Shown: positions 18,976-27,749 of the stretch, piece by piece | How positions within the stretch are numbered: position 1 is the stretch's first letter | How the letters are laid out: every line of letters begins with the position of its first letter | Assembly (NCBI RefSeq): GCF_004348675.1 | Contig: NZ_SMKN01000002.1 | Location: 1 to 64,000, forward strand | From: Micromonospora sp. KC606 | GTDB taxonomy: Bacteria; Actinomycetota; Actinomycetes; Mycobacteriales; Micromonosporaceae | Direction of reading: 5' to 3' | Length of the DNA stretch: 64,000 bases | Made by a program: the position numbers and the translations under genes | Notes under the pieces: model-generated | Told to the model about the DNA's origin: nothing | Seen by the model: the letters and a program-made list of their open reading frames with translations, nothing else | The model's database searches: none

Positions 18976-19563
18976 ATGATGCGGAAACTGACCTTCGGCA
19001 TGAATGTGACCCTGGACGGCTACATCGCCGCGCCCGGCGACGACCTCGGCTGGAGTGGGGGTGAGGGACCGGACTCGTCGTCGAGCGACGAGCTGTTCCA
19101 GTGGTGGTCCGACCGGGTGGGGGCGACGGGCCTGGCGCTGTATGGGCGCAAGCTGTGGGAGGTGATGAGTTCCCACTGGCCGACCGCCGACCAGCAGCCC
19201 GGCGCCACCCCGGCGGAGATCGAGTTCGCCCGCCGCTGGCGGGACATGCCGAAGGTTGTGTTCTCCTCGACGACCAGCACGGTCGACTGGAACACCCGCC
19301 TGGTCACCGGCGACGCGGTCGCCGAGATCACCCGGCTCAAGGCCGAGGACGGCGGCCCGATGGACATCGTCGGCGCCACACTTGCCGCAGCGGCCATGCG
19401 GGCCGGGCTGATCGACGAGTACATGCTGGTCACATACCCGGTCCTGGTGGGTGGCGGCACGCCGTTCTTCACGGCCCTGGACAGCTGGGTGAACCTGAAC
19501 CTGGTGGAGACGCGGACGTTTCCCGGCGGCGTCGTGCTGACCCGATACGAGACGAGGCGATGA
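18976..19563 (+). CDS. Dihydrofolate reductase-like RibD C-terminal domain protein
   Basis: A 195-residue RibD_C/DHFR-fold reductase. Diagnostic segments are FGMNVTLDGYIAAP at the N-terminus, LALYGRKLWEVM near residue 55, PKVVFSSTTS near 93, MDIVGATLAAAAMRAGLIDEY near 129 and YPVLVGGGTPFF near 155. Such proteins are NADPH-dependent reductases of unknown substrate that are common in actinobacteria. The gene is monocistronic, with a strong hairpin 70 bases downstream. It points toward the sigma-factor gene, and such reductases are often found beside ECF sigma genes. Confidence 0.88.
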   Translation: MMRKLTFGMNVTLDGYIAAPGDDLGWSGGEGPDSSSSDELFQWWSDRVGATGLALYGRKLWEVMSSHWPTADQQPGATPAEIEFARRWRDMPKVVFSSTTSTVDWNTRLVTGDAVAEITRLKAEDGGPMDIVGATLAAAAMRAGLIDEYMLVTYPVLVGGGTPFFTALDSWVNLNLVETRTFPGGVVLTRYETRR

Positions 19564-19633
19564 GCACGGGCCAGTTGCTCGGTTCGTGAGGCCGGGTCGA
19601 AATCCTTCCTGACGTTCTTCGGGCAGCAAGATG

Positions 19634-19656
19634 CCCCGCCGGCAACGCCGGCGGGG
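19634..19656. terminator. Perfect 10-bp hairpin between converging genes
   Basis: ccccgccggc (19634-19643) and gccggcgggg (19647-19656) form a perfect stem with a 3-base loop. It lies between the reductase gene on the plus strand and the sigma-factor gene on the minus strand. It has no T-run but is a likely bidirectional terminator. Confidence 0.65.
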
Positions 19657-19770
19657 CGGTGGTGTTCGCGTTGTCGCGTTGGGTTCAGCTGGTCGGGGTG
19701 CTCATTCCGCGGTGACTTCGGTGACGCCGGCCCGTGGAGCTGGACTCGCCGACGACGGGGACTTGTCTGA

Positions 19771-20778
19771 TCACAGTGTCGGGGGCAGGTCCAGCCATGG
19801 TTTGTCGGTGGCGTCGAATCCGGTGAGCTCGGCGATCTTCCCGTCGACGATGTGCAGGACCGCGATGGCGAATAGCCGGTACTCCGGGTCGTCAGGGGTG
19901 CGGAGGTACAGCGCGGCGGCGGGCATGCGGTTGACCGTCGTGGCGATACAGTGCCAGTCGTCGTAGCCGGGCTGGAAGAGCCCACCGGAGACCCAGCCGT
20001 CCACCGCGTCCTTGGCCGTGATGACCGAGGTGCCCGCCTCGGGCAGCATCACGAAGCGCAGGTCGTCGCGGAGCAGGGACATCAGCCCGTCGAGGTCGTT
20101 GCGCTCATGGGCGTCGATGTACGACTTCACCACGCCGCGCTCGTCGTTCGACAGCTCGTGGGCGGCGGGGCTCCGCCAGTCGAGGCGGCGGTCGGGCAGC
20201 TGCTCGCGCATCGTCACGCGCGCCCGTTGCAGCGCGCTGGTCACCGATGCGATGGTCAGATCGAGGGCGTCGGCGGCCTTCGACGCCGGCCAGCCGACGA
20301 CGTCGCGCAGGATGAACACCGCCCGCTGCCGCGGCGGCAGGTGCTGGACGGCGACGATGAACGCCAGCTCGATCGTCTCCCGCGCCACCACCGATTCCTG
20401 CGGGTCCTCGGGGAGCATCCGGTCGGGGTACGGCTGCAGGTACAGCACCTCGCAGCCGGAGTCCGACAGCCCGGACGGTACGGGTGTGCGGTCATTGCGC
20501 TTCTCCAGGAAGTCAAGGCAGACGTTCGTCGCGATCCGGTACAGCCAGGTCCGCAGCGCAGCGTGGCCCTTGAACGACTCCCGCTTGTTCCACGCTCGCA
20601 GGAACGTCTCCTGCGTCATGTCCTGGGCGTCCTCGTAGTTCGCAAGCATCCGGTAGCAGTGCACCTGCAGCTCACGCCGGTGGCGTTCCGTGATGAGCGC
20701 AAACCGCGCCGTATCGCCTGAGCGAACCACCGCGATGAACGAGGCCTCGTCAGCGCCCAGCGGTCTAGCGTCGGTCAT
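19771..20778 (-). CDS. ECF sigma factor with SnoaL-like C-terminal domain (SigX5/ECF41-like)
   Basis: ATG 20778 is chosen because ggaagg lies just upstream, giving 335 residues (MTDARPLGADEAS). Region 2 is clear (HCYRMLANYEDAQDMTQETFLRAW), as is region 4 (LPPRQRAVFILRDVVGW and the helix-turn-helix ASKAADALDLTIASVTSALQRAR). A SnoaL_2-like domain fills the last 120 or so residues (VKSYIDAHERNDLDGLMSLLRDD). In ECF41-type factors this tail modulates activity and replaces an anti-sigma factor; none is encoded nearby. Its target promoters cannot be read from the window. Confidence 0.9.
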   Translation of the reverse strand: MTDARPLGADEASFIAVVRSGDTARFALITERHRRELQVHCYRMLANYEDAQDMTQETFLRAWNKRESFKGHAALRTWLYRIATNVCLDFLEKRNDRTPVPSGLSDSGCEVLYLQPYPDRMLPEDPQESVVARETIELAFIVAVQHLPPRQRAVFILRDVVGWPASKAADALDLTIASVTSALQRARVTMREQLPDRRLDWRSPAAHELSNDERGVVKSYIDAHERNDLDGLMSLLRDDLRFVMLPEAGTSVITAKDAVDGWVSGGLFQPGYDDWHCIATTVNRMPAAALYLRTPDDPEYRLFAIAVLHIVDGKIAELTGFDATDKPWLDLPPTL

Positions 20779-20976
20779 GGTCACCAATCCTTCCACCGGT
20801 GCGAGAGGGCTGCCAGAACCGACGACGTGGCCGAAGAATTCTGATCGGTGAAGCCGCTGACAGCGGGCCGTTCGTCAGGGCGGATGGGTCGGGTGGGACG
20901 CATGCCGGATGAGAGCCACAACAAATTGCAGTGGGCAGCCGCGATAGGAGCGATCCCGCCGGTTACCTCGACCAAG

Positions 20977-21023
20977 CCTGGCCGGGCTGCGGTCGTACCG
21001 CCAGTCAACATGTAGCAGCGATC
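20977..21023 (+). repeat. 47-bp direct repeat, copy A
   Basis: This 47-base block matches 27083-27129 in the same orientation with four mismatches. The shared core is ctggccgggctgcggtcgta followed by ccRccagtcaa. The two copies bracket 6 kb with the toxin/immunity pair, two-component system and IS debris. The rest of 20779-21160 holds no gene I can support. Confidence 0.7.
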
Positions 21024-21305
21024 CCGGCGCGTTCCGCGCCCGTACATCGGGCCAACGCGAGGATGCCCCCAGCCGCTCGGCCGGGGGCATCCTTAAACGT
21101 CTACTCGGGCGCGGAACTGGCCTCTACGATCAGTGATCAACCGGTCGCGCTATGCGTTTGCAGTTCTGTGACGTGCCCCCGGGAGGGCACCAACCCGTCC
21201 ACCGGCACGGGTGTGACGACGCCGTGGACGCGCAAGCCCACCGGAGAGCGCGGCGGCTCGCCTACCGGTCGACGTACCCGGATTCCTCCGAAGGAGGACG
21301 AACGC

Positions 21306-21704
21306 GTGCGGCGCTCGCTGGAACTGGAGAACCAGTGTGCCGATACCGTCGCCGCCGAGGGATACCTACTCCACCAGAACCCGACCAGGCAGGAGGTCGC
21401 GGAAGCCCGGCTCGGTACCGGTGATTCCGGTAAGCCGGGCAAGGATCCCGACTACCTGGTCGAGGGACATGTCTTCGACTGCTACTCCCCGACGCCGGCG
21501 AAGAGCGTGCGAGGCGTGTGGAGTGGGGTTGCCGACAAGGTCGCCAGTGAGCAGACCCAGCGGGTGGTGGTGAACCTTCACGACTGGCGTGGCGATCTCG
21601 CATCGTTGCAGAAGCAGTTCGACGACTGGCCGATTCCGGGGTTGAAGGAACTGGTGGCGGTGACGCGCAGCGGGGCGATAATCCAGATCCTGCGACGAGA
21701 CTGA
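21306..21704 (+). CDS. Orphan CdiA-type C-terminal nuclease toxin domain
   Basis: The domain matches the CdiA C-terminal tRNA-nuclease family: ENQCADTVAAEGYLLHQNP, then KDPDYLVEGHVFDCYSPTP with acidic PD-D/ExK-like positions, then QRVVVNLHDW and LKELVAVTRSG. GTG 21306 has an excellent upstream gaaggagg, giving 132 residues. The same frame upstream from about 21168 still encodes the linker seen before such tips (PWTRKPTGERGGSP), so the ribosome-site match could be accidental. No delivery domains (WXG100, LXG, filament repeats) precede it. This is a displaced toxin tip, and the intact immunity-type gene 10 bases downstream suggests the pair is maintained. Confidence 0.75.
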   Translation: MRRSLELENQCADTVAAEGYLLHQNPTRQEVAEARLGTGDSGKPGKDPDYLVEGHVFDCYSPTPAKSVRGVWSGVADKVASEQTQRVVVNLHDWRGDLASLQKQFDDWPIPGLKELVAVTRSGAIIQILRRD

Positions 21705-21714
21705 AGGGCTATCC

Positions 21715-22167
21715 ATGGCGACTGAGTACCGCTTGACGCTGGCGGGCGACATTCCTCTCGATGTGCTGGCCGGCGTCGTCGCCCCGGGCGGTGTCGAGGA
21801 GTCGGCGGTAGATGGCAGGCCCCGGGTTTTGAGTGCGGACCTCAGCGATCGGTGTGGTTACACGGTGAGCATCTACGCCGGCTCCCACGGCTACTTCGAG
21901 GCCGAGGATGGTGACGGCTCGGTGTGGGAGTGGGAACCGGAGCGGTACGTCAACATTGGCTTCCGGCTGGGTAAGGGCGAATCCTCCGACCGGGCGACGC
22001 GGGAGATGCTGGCGTCTGTGGCCCGGGTGCTGGGCGAGCGGCCGGAGGACGCCGCGCTGATCCTCGACGCCGACTGGCTGCTGCTGACCCGCTTCTCGGG
22101 AACGCTGCGCAGGCACGCGCCGAGTTGGTGGGGCGTTCACGGCGGAGACGATCTTGTTGGCCGGTGA
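21715..22167 (+). CDS. SitI3-family immunity protein
   Basis: A 150-residue protein with the SitI3 pattern: MATEYRLTLAGDIP at the start, VLSADLSDRCGYTVSI near residue 38, WEWEPERYVNIGFRLGK near 73, and LILDADWLLLTRFSGTL near 118. SitI3 was named for immunity to a Myxococcus SitA toxin exchanged between cells. Family members are common next to toxin tips in actinobacteria. It begins 10 bases after the CdiA-like toxin stop, the standard toxin-immunity arrangement, so it most likely neutralises that nuclease. Confidence 0.78.
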   Translation: MATEYRLTLAGDIPLDVLAGVVAPGGVEESAVDGRPRVLSADLSDRCGYTVSIYAGSHGYFEAEDGDGSVWEWEPERYVNIGFRLGKGESSDRATREMLASVARVLGERPEDAALILDADWLLLTRFSGTLRRHAPSWWGVHGGDDLVGR

Positions 22168-22205
22168 GTGGTTCGGAGCCGGTCGTCGGCGATTACGCTG
22201 CTGAC

Positions 22206-22399
22206 GTGGGGGGACATCGTCGGGTTCGCGTGCAGGGGGACCTCTATCACCCGGTGGTGCCGCCCGGTGCCGTGTATGTGGGGCTTAGGACCCGGGCTCC
22301 GACGCCTGGGAAAAACTGGAACGGGCGCTGGCCGAGCCAGCCGCGGTGCAGGACGTCCGGCTGCCCGGGTTGACGGCGCTACTTGCCGCCTATCCATGA
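22206..22399 (+). pseudogene. Fused remnants: DUF4326 start and an unknown gene end
   Basis: GTG 22206 opens VGGHRRVRVQGDLYHPVVPPGAVYVG, the usual beginning of DUF4326 proteins, which breaks off near 22290. From 22298 a different frame reads SDAWEKLERALAEPAAVQDV and runs to a TGA at 22399, which looks like the end of another gene. Neither part is complete. It marks a deletion or recombination scar between the immunity gene and the two-component system. Confidence 0.5.
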
Positions 22400-22524
22400 G
22401 CCGTCGGCCGGCGGGCGGCGTTCCCCGGTCCCGGACCGCCGCCCGATAGATAGTGCTAGGTCTACCCCAAGAGTTGGACCAGCGCGCTGTCGAAGGTTGT
22501 GGGCGGCCGCTTAACTTTGGACGC

Positions 22525-23766
22525 GTGACAGACACGCTGCTCCGGTGGGTGACCGGGCGACGGTTCCTGGTCTCGGCCTGGCCGTGGCGCGGGTTCGCCT
22601 ACGCCGCCACGACGGCGGTGGCTGCCGGCCTTCTGTGGCTCCTGCTGGCGGTGCCGCTGACGCCGGTGTTCTCGGCCGCCGTGGTGCTCTACACCGGGCG
22701 TACGAGTGGCCATCTGATCGTGGCGGCCGGCCTCGGGCTGGTCGGGGTTGGCCTGCTCGCGCTACTCGGCCCGCGGCTGGCGCTCGCGATGGCCCGGGCC
22801 GAACGGTGGCGGCTGCGGCTGGTCGGCGATGCCCCGCTGTCGCCTAGGCGACGCGGCGATCTTTACACCGACCCGGCCACCTGGCGGGCGGTGGCCTACG
22901 CGCTGCTGCTCGGCATCGTCGGCCCGATGTGGCTCGGGGTGCTCGGAATCATCGGGCTGATCGTCGTCTCGACGCCGTTCTCGGTGGAGCACCGGATCTC
23001 GGTCATGGACTCCCTGGCTGGCATCGTCGGACGGGCCGGTGGCGGGCTGCTTCTGATCCCGGTCCTGTTCTACCTGACCGCGCTGTTCGGCGGGGCGCAC
23101 GCCGCGCTGGCCCGGATGCTGCTGTACCCGGAGCCGTCCGAGGAACTGGTCGAGGTGGCCCGGTCCCGGACTCGGCTGGTGCACGCGTTCGACGCCGAGC
23201 GGCTGCGCATCGAGCGCGACCTGCACGACATCGCCCAGCAGCGCCTGGTCGCCCTGACCATGCAGATCGGGATGGCCCGGCTCGATCTGCCGCCTTCCTC
23301 GCCGGCCGCTGCCGCGATGGCCTCCGCGCACGACCAGGCCAAGACGCTGATGGCCGAGCTGCGTGATCTGATTCGCGGCATCAGCCCCCGCACGCTGCGG
23401 GAACTGGGCCTGCGGGCCGCGGTCGAGGAGTTGGCCACCGCGAGTTCCCTTGACGTACGTGTCGACGTCGCCTCGTCGCGTCTCCCGGCGGAGGTGGAGT
23501 CGGTCGCGTATGCGGCGATCTCCGAGGCCCTTGCCAATGCTGTGAAGCATGCCGTCGCTACCGAGGTTACCGTTACCGTCCGGCGCAGGGCCGACCGGCT
23601 GCTGGTCGAGATCCGTGACGGCGGCAACGGTGGTGCCGACCCGGTCCGCGGATCCGGGCTGACCGGGCTCGCCGACCGGGCCGCCGCGGCCGGGGGCCGG
23701 CTGCTGTTGTCGAGTCCGGCCGGCGGCCCGACGATCCTGCGGGTGGAGCTGCCGTGCGCGTCGTGA
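22525..23766 (+). CDS. Two-component sensor histidine kinase (HisKA_3 type)
   Basis: GTG 22525 gives 413 residues; the frame is open to 22453, so an earlier start is possible. Four to five hydrophobic segments in the first 230 residues form the membrane sensor. The dimerisation/phosphorylation helix carries IERDLHDIAQQRLVAL with the phospho-accepting histidine. The HATPase domain follows (AISEALANAVKHA N-box, LLVEIRDGGNGG and GSGLTGLADRAAAAGG). It overlaps the response-regulator gene by 13 bases. The signal sensed is unknown. Confidence 0.92.
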   Translation: MTDTLLRWVTGRRFLVSAWPWRGFAYAATTAVAAGLLWLLLAVPLTPVFSAAVVLYTGRTSGHLIVAAGLGLVGVGLLALLGPRLALAMARAERWRLRLVGDAPLSPRRRGDLYTDPATWRAVAYALLLGIVGPMWLGVLGIIGLIVVSTPFSVEHRISVMDSLAGIVGRAGGGLLLIPVLFYLTALFGGAHAALARMLLYPEPSEELVEVARSRTRLVHAFDAERLRIERDLHDIAQQRLVALTMQIGMARLDLPPSSPAAAAMASAHDQAKTLMAELRDLIRGISPRTLRELGLRAAVEELATASSLDVRVDVASSRLPAEVESVAYAAISEALANAVKHAVATEVTVTVRRRADRLLVEIRDGGNGGADPVRGSGLTGLADRAAAAGGRLLLSSPAGGPTILRVELPCAS

Positions 23767-24404
23767 TCGCCGAGGACTCGGTGCTGCTCCGGGAGGGGCT
23801 GAGCGCGATGCTGCCCCGGTTCGGGGTCGAGATCGTGGCTGCGGTCGGGAATTCACCCGCGTTGCTGGCTGCCGTCTGCCAGCATCGCCCGGAGCTCGTG
23901 ATCACCGACGTCCGGATGCCGCCGGACTACACCGACGAAGGGCTGCGGGCGGCCGTCGCGCTGCGCACCGAGGATCCCAGGCTCGCGGTGGTCGCCCTCA
24001 GCCAGTACGTGCAGCACAGCTACGCCGGGGAACTGCTCGCCTCGGGTTCCGGCCGGTCCATCGGCTACCTGCTCAAAGACCGCATCGGCGACGTGGCCGA
24101 GTTCGCCGGGCAGCTCCGCCGGGTGGCCGAGGGCGGCACGGTGGTCGACCCCGAGGTCGTACGGCAGCTGATGCAACACCGCCGCGACCCGCTCAAAAAG
24201 CTCTCCGCCCGCGAACGCGAGGTCCTCGCCTTGGTCGCGCAGGGGCACTCGAACGCGGCCGCCGCCCGGCGCCTCTGCCTGACCGAGGCCGGTGTCGCCA
24301 AGCACATCGGCAACGTTCTCACCAAGCTGAACCTGCCGGTCAGCGACGACACCAACCGGCGGGTCCTCGCCGTGCTCGCGTACCTGCGCAGCCGATTGGA
24401 CTAG
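23754..24404 (+). CDS. NarL/LuxR-family response regulator
   Basis: A 216-residue response regulator starting at GTG 23754. The receiver domain has VVIAEDS at the N-terminus and the phospho-acceptor Asp in LVITDVRMPP. The SIGYLLKDR segment supplies the conserved lysine. The C-terminal LuxR helix-turn-helix is clear (LSAREREVLALVAQGHSNAAAARRL...VAKHIGNVLTKL). It is the partner of the kinase encoded immediately upstream. Both are co-transcribed with the membrane protein that follows by 9 bases, a likely target or signal element. Confidence 0.93.
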   Translation: MRVVIAEDSVLLREGLSAMLPRFGVEIVAAVGNSPALLAAVCQHRPELVITDVRMPPDYTDEGLRAAVALRTEDPRLAVVALSQYVQHSYAGELLASGSGRSIGYLLKDRIGDVAEFAGQLRRVAEGGTVVDPEVVRQLMQHRRDPLKKLSAREREVLALVAQGHSNAAAARRLCLTEAGVAKHIGNVLTKLNLPVSDDTNRRVLAVLAYLRSRLD

Positions 24405-24413
24405 GAGTCCCCT

Positions 24414-25112
24414 TTGATCACCACCACCGCCCGGCGGCGTAACGCCGGGCTCCTCACCATGGCCGTTCTCCTGACCGCCGCGTTCTTCCTCGCCCCGCCG
24501 CCGCTGCTGGGCCCCGGCCGGCTTGACGACTTCCCGCGCGCCTTTGTCGCCTACTGGGCCTCAGGCGGTCCGAACTTCCCGCCCGACCTCCAGCACCTCG
24601 TCGACCACCAGTTCCGCTACTACCTGGCGCGGGTGGTGATCGCACTGCCGCTGCTCACGGTGCTGGTGACACTGGCCGTCCGGCTCCGGCGGTTCCGGTT
24701 GCCGATCGGGGCGCTCGCGCTCGCCGCGGCGGTGCTGCTGATCGCCAACGTCCAGGGGGCCGTGTCGCCCTTCGGCACGCTACTGCCGATTCTGGCGTCC
24801 GGACCCGCCGACGCCGATCTGGCCGCCGTCCAGGCCCAGCTCCGCGACCAGCTCGAGAACGGCCCGGTGTCGCCCGCCCTGGAGGTGATGCTCGACGAGT
24901 ATGTGCGGTGGCACGTGGTGAAGGCCGTGCTGGTTGGCCTCCTGGCAGCCGTCCTCATCGGCCTGTCGGGGGTGGCGTGGCGCCGGCATCGGTTGCTCAG
25001 CCTGCTCACGGCGGTGCCCGCCGCGGCCGCGCTGGTGGTCTTGGCAGCCAACGTGAACACCGTGGCGAACCCCATCCCGCCGTTCCTGCTCCTCCTCCAG
25101 GTCAGTTGGTGA
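24414..25112 (+). CDS. Small integral membrane protein, function unknown
   Basis: A 232-residue protein with four to five hydrophobic helices: GLLTMAVLLTAAFFLA near residue 12, VIALPLLTVLVTLAV near 75, IGALALAAAVLLIANV near 98, AVLVGLLAAVLIGLSGVAW near 172 and TAVPAAAALVVLAANV near 198. A soluble loop lies between helices three and four. No catalytic motif is seen. It is the third gene of the two-component operon. The next 365 bases to 25477 hold no gene I can support. Confidence 0.65.
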   Translation: MITTTARRRNAGLLTMAVLLTAAFFLAPPPLLGPGRLDDFPRAFVAYWASGGPNFPPDLQHLVDHQFRYYLARVVIALPLLTVLVTLAVRLRRFRLPIGALALAAAVLLIANVQGAVSPFGTLLPILASGPADADLAAVQAQLRDQLENGPVSPALEVMLDEYVRWHVVKAVLVGLLAAVLIGLSGVAWRRHRLLSLLTAVPAAAALVVLAANVNTVANPIPPFLLLLQVSW

Positions 25113-25477
25113 GGTTCAAGGCCTGGCTGGTCCGGCCAAGCCGGATCGCGTGGTCCACCAGTTCCGCCCTCCGCTCACGCACAGGCCCCACGGCCACGGA
25201 CTGTTCGTCACGACATGGTCTAACGCCTGCTCGTACACCCTGTCCTAGCCCACTTCTCCTCATCCTCGGAGGACGGGCCGCAGTAGCACGGAGAGGGAGA
25301 CAGCCCGTTCGAGCCGGGCCCGGGGTGGGCTTGCCGGCTCCATATGAACGCGATGCATAAGCGGTGGACAGATTTGTGCCGCGTTTGAGAGGGCGGTCTG
25401 TGACGTTATAACCGCTTTGCAGTTGGCTGATCCCTGCAGGCCCGTACCTGACATGGCTTGGTCGCCTTAGGACCGTC

Positions 25478-25561
25478 GTGAGTAACCGTGCCGCGTATCC
25501 GAGTGACCTGACCGATGAGCAGTGGGCGGTGGTGGGGCCGTTCTTGCACGGCCAGTTCGGT
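25478..25561 (+). pseudogene. IS5-family transposase, N-terminal remnant
   Basis: GTG 25478 opens a frame ending in the diagnostic YPSDLTDEQWAVVGPFL of IS5-type transposases (DUF4096 N-terminus). The similarity stops near 25561, where unrelated sequence from the opposite strand begins. Only about 28 codons survive. Confidence 0.65.
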
Positions 25562-25690
25562 CTCGGCTGCGGTGAGCTGGTCGGTGAGGGCGGTGATCTG
25601 CTCGCGTAGCTGTTCGACCGCGATGGTGGTGGCGGCTTCCCGTTCGGCGAGCAGTTCCAGAATTGACGGTCTACTCGCGGTGCGTGTCAT
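25555..25690 (-). pseudogene. Mobile-element accessory protein, N-terminal fragment
   Basis: From ATG 25690 leftward, the frame reads MTRTASRPSILELLAEREAA and then a short coiled coil (LREQITALTDQLTAAETELA). This pattern is familiar from small proteins carried by actinobacterial IS elements. It stops at the junction with the IS5 N-terminal remnant. A segment resembling the C-terminal half of the same protein family lies at 26268-26520 on the other strand, which suggests an inversion. Confidence 0.4.
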
Positions 25691-26217
25691 GCGTCGCGCC
25701 AGGACTTGGTGGTGATGCCAATCAACCGGCGGACCAGGTTCGCCGTCGAGGCCCACCAAATGCGTGATACTGCGGAGGCGGGCCGGCTGTCGTACTCGCG
25801 GACCAGGCGACGGTGCAGCATCAGGGTGTCGTTGGTTTGCTCCACCACCCGCCGGCGGGCGATCGGCACGAACCCGGTCGTGGTGTCGGAGCGCTTGACC
25901 TGCTCGACGTCGATCCCGTGCACGGCGCCGTGGATCTGCACGTCGTCTTTGGACCCGGCGTCCACCCACGCCTTGGTCGCCGTCGGGGTGTGCGCCTTCA
26001 CCTTGTCCAGCAGGTTCACGCCGATCACGTTGTCGGTGACCGACGCGGCGGTGACCACCACGGCGATGATCAACCCGAGGGCGTCCACGGCCAGGCCCCG
26101 TTTACGACCGGGAACCTTCTTCGCCGCGTCCTTGCCGGTCGTCGCGGCCGGTACGTGATTGGCCGCCCGAATCGATTCGCCATCACCCGCGAGACGCTGC
26201 TCAACCTCAACGCCCAC
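25687..26217 (-). pseudogene. IS5-family transposase, C-terminal two-thirds
   Basis: The frame encodes the DDE domain of an IS5-type transposase: GRKRGLAVDALGLIIAVVVT, VTDNVIGVNLLDKV, TKAWVDAGSKDDVQIHGA and a degraded form of the RRRVVEQTNDTLMLHRRL region near the end. The N-terminus and start are missing, and the protein begins at a junction near 26217. Together with the fragment at 25478 on the other strand, this is IS wreckage, not an active element. Confidence 0.75.
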
Positions 26218-26267
26218 ACCAACCCGCCGCCGGCACCCGCCGACGCGACCATCGCCAGCCCCCTACC

Positions 26268-26520
26268 AGCAGATCCTCGCCGTGTTCCACACCGCCACCA
26301 ACAATGCGAGCCAAGGACATCTGCCACGCCCTTGGCACCGGCACCATCGCCCGCGACACCGAAGGTCTACGGGCCAAACTCAAACGCCTCGTCGGCCGCC
26401 AGATCCTGGCCGAAACCGAACCCGGACTATTCGTCCTCGCCCCCGCCGACGTCACCCACGTAGCCCCGGCGAGCAGCACATCCAATCCATCGCTTCTGAA
26501 ACAAGCGGGCGGGCTTGCAA
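26268..26520 (+). pseudogene. Mobile-element accessory protein, C-terminal fragment
   Basis: YQQILAVFHTA at 26268 and, after a frame change near 26304, MRAKDICHALGTGT then LRAKLKRLVGRQILAETEPG form a winged-helix-like C-terminal region. Sequences of this kind follow the coiled-coil N-terminus seen at 25555-25690 in the same mobile-element protein family. The fragment is frameshifted and non-functional. Confidence 0.4.
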
Positions 26521-26590
26521 CGGTGTCCGACGTACGGCCATGCCGGGGTGGAGGCGGGTGTTTGCGGTGAAACCCAGCCCGCGGTGCGGA

Positions 26591-26998
26591 TCAGTGGTCG
26601 GTGGGTGTCGTGGGTGGCCGCAGCACACAGAATTCGTTGCCGTCGTGGTCGGCGAGGACGTGCCAGGCCCAGCCGTCTTCTTCGATGAGACTATCCGTGA
26701 TGCACCGCGCCCCCAGGGACACCAGTCTGGCCACCTCCGCCTCAAGATCGGGTACGCGCAGATCCAGGTGCATCCTGTTCTTGTGCGCCTTTGGTTCGGG
26801 AACTCGCTGCAACAGCAGCTCAACGCCGTTCCCGTCGGCGGGTAGCAGCCGCCGGTAGCGCCCTGGCGAGAGCGGTTCAGCCACGTATCCGAGCGCCTCG
26901 CACCAGAAGGTCCCCGAGCGATCCAGGTCAGCGCAGTCCAGGACCACCGCCAGGATGACGTCGCTGCGTCCACCAAACCGAGCCGGCCCAACAGTCAT
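26591..26998 (-). CDS. VOC-family (glyoxalase/bleomycin-resistance-like) protein
   Basis: A 135-residue single-module VOC protein. Diagnostic parts are LAVVLDCADLDRSGTFWCEALGY near residue 15, LLPADGNGVELLLQRVPEP near 50, RMHLDLRVPDLEAEVARLVSLGA near 73 and WAWHVLADHDGNEFCVL near 108. The His and Glu positions of the metal-site beta strands (MHLDL, NEFCVL) are present. The substrate is unknown; relatives include drug-binding and isomerase proteins. It is an intact gene inside otherwise decayed DNA. Confidence 0.88.
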   Translation of the reverse strand: MTVGPARFGGRSDVILAVVLDCADLDRSGTFWCEALGYVAEPLSPGRYRRLLPADGNGVELLLQRVPEPKAHKNRMHLDLRVPDLEAEVARLVSLGARCITDSLIEEDGWAWHVLADHDGNEFCVLRPPTTPTDH

Positions 26999-27082
26999 TG
27001 CTGCAGGCTATGCGGCGACCATGTGCTCCGCACGGGGTGCCTCGGTGGTAGGTACTGCGCTGACCCGGTAGGCCATCCGGAT

Positions 27083-27129
27083 CTGGCCGGGCTGCGGTCG
27101 TACCACCAGTCAATAGGTAGCCGCGATCC
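27083..27129 (+). repeat. 47-bp direct repeat, copy B
   Basis: The second copy of the repeat at 20977-21023, same orientation, 43 of 47 bases identical. Apart from this repeat, the stretch 26999-27446 has no gene I can support. Confidence 0.7.
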
Positions 27130-27446
27130 GAGCGTTACGGATCGTGACCGCTGACGGTCCGATGGATGTCCGGACGTGGCTCCGATGAGAGTGCAAGCAG
27201 CGAGCCCACTCAGCGGCCAGACATGATCTATCACCCTTATCAGGCTTACGGCCCAAGTCGACGATGGGATGCGATGCGGCGCCTGTTGGAGGCGGTGACA
27301 CAGAAGCGCTGCGCCATGCCGTACATGCCCGATTTTGACCTGGTGTTGACCGCTGGGTGCCGCGTCGAGTGCGATGGGATCGCCTGTCATGTCGGGCCAG
27401 ACCAGCTTGGCCGAACGCATGAGCTGACGCCGGGCGCTCGCCGTTG

Positions 27447-27749
27447 TCACGAGTGGAGGAGTTCGACGCGCACGGCCACGATGTCACCCGCGTCGAGGGC
27501 TTCTGCCTGGCGGACGGCGCGCTTGACCGGCAAGACATAACAGCCACGTGCGCTGTCCGGGAAGACCGAAGTCGTCCACGTGCTGTCGCCAACCGTGGCC
27601 CGCACCCGCAGCGCACCGAAGCCGCGACGCGGTCCGCCAGCCACATCACGGATCTCGTCGGAGGCCTCGACCGGCAGGCTGACGAAGGTCCAACTGTCGG
27701 CACGCCGGGCATCCCATATCCACAGCTCAGCATCGAAAACGACGACCAC
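27447..27749 (-). CDS. DUF1905 domain protein
   Basis: GTG 27749 opens a 100-residue protein covering the whole DUF1905 domain: VFDAELWIWDARRADSWTFV, then VEASDEIRDVAG, GFGALRVRATVGDSTWTTSVFP and GCYVLPVKRAVRQAEAL. These small beta-barrel proteins are widespread in actinobacteria, sometimes fused to YdeI-like domains. Their molecular function is not established. The gene is intact and stands alone. Confidence 0.8.
   Translation of the reverse strand: MVVVFDAELWIWDARRADSWTFVSLPVEASDEIRDVAGGPRRGFGALRVRATVGDSTWTTSVFPDSARGCYVLPVKRAVRQAEALDAGDIVAVRVELLHS

Noticed and set aside
27166-27540. Plus-strand frame between repeat copy B and the DUF1905 gene
   Set aside because: No family similarity, no ribosome site, and it overlaps the DUF1905 gene antisense.
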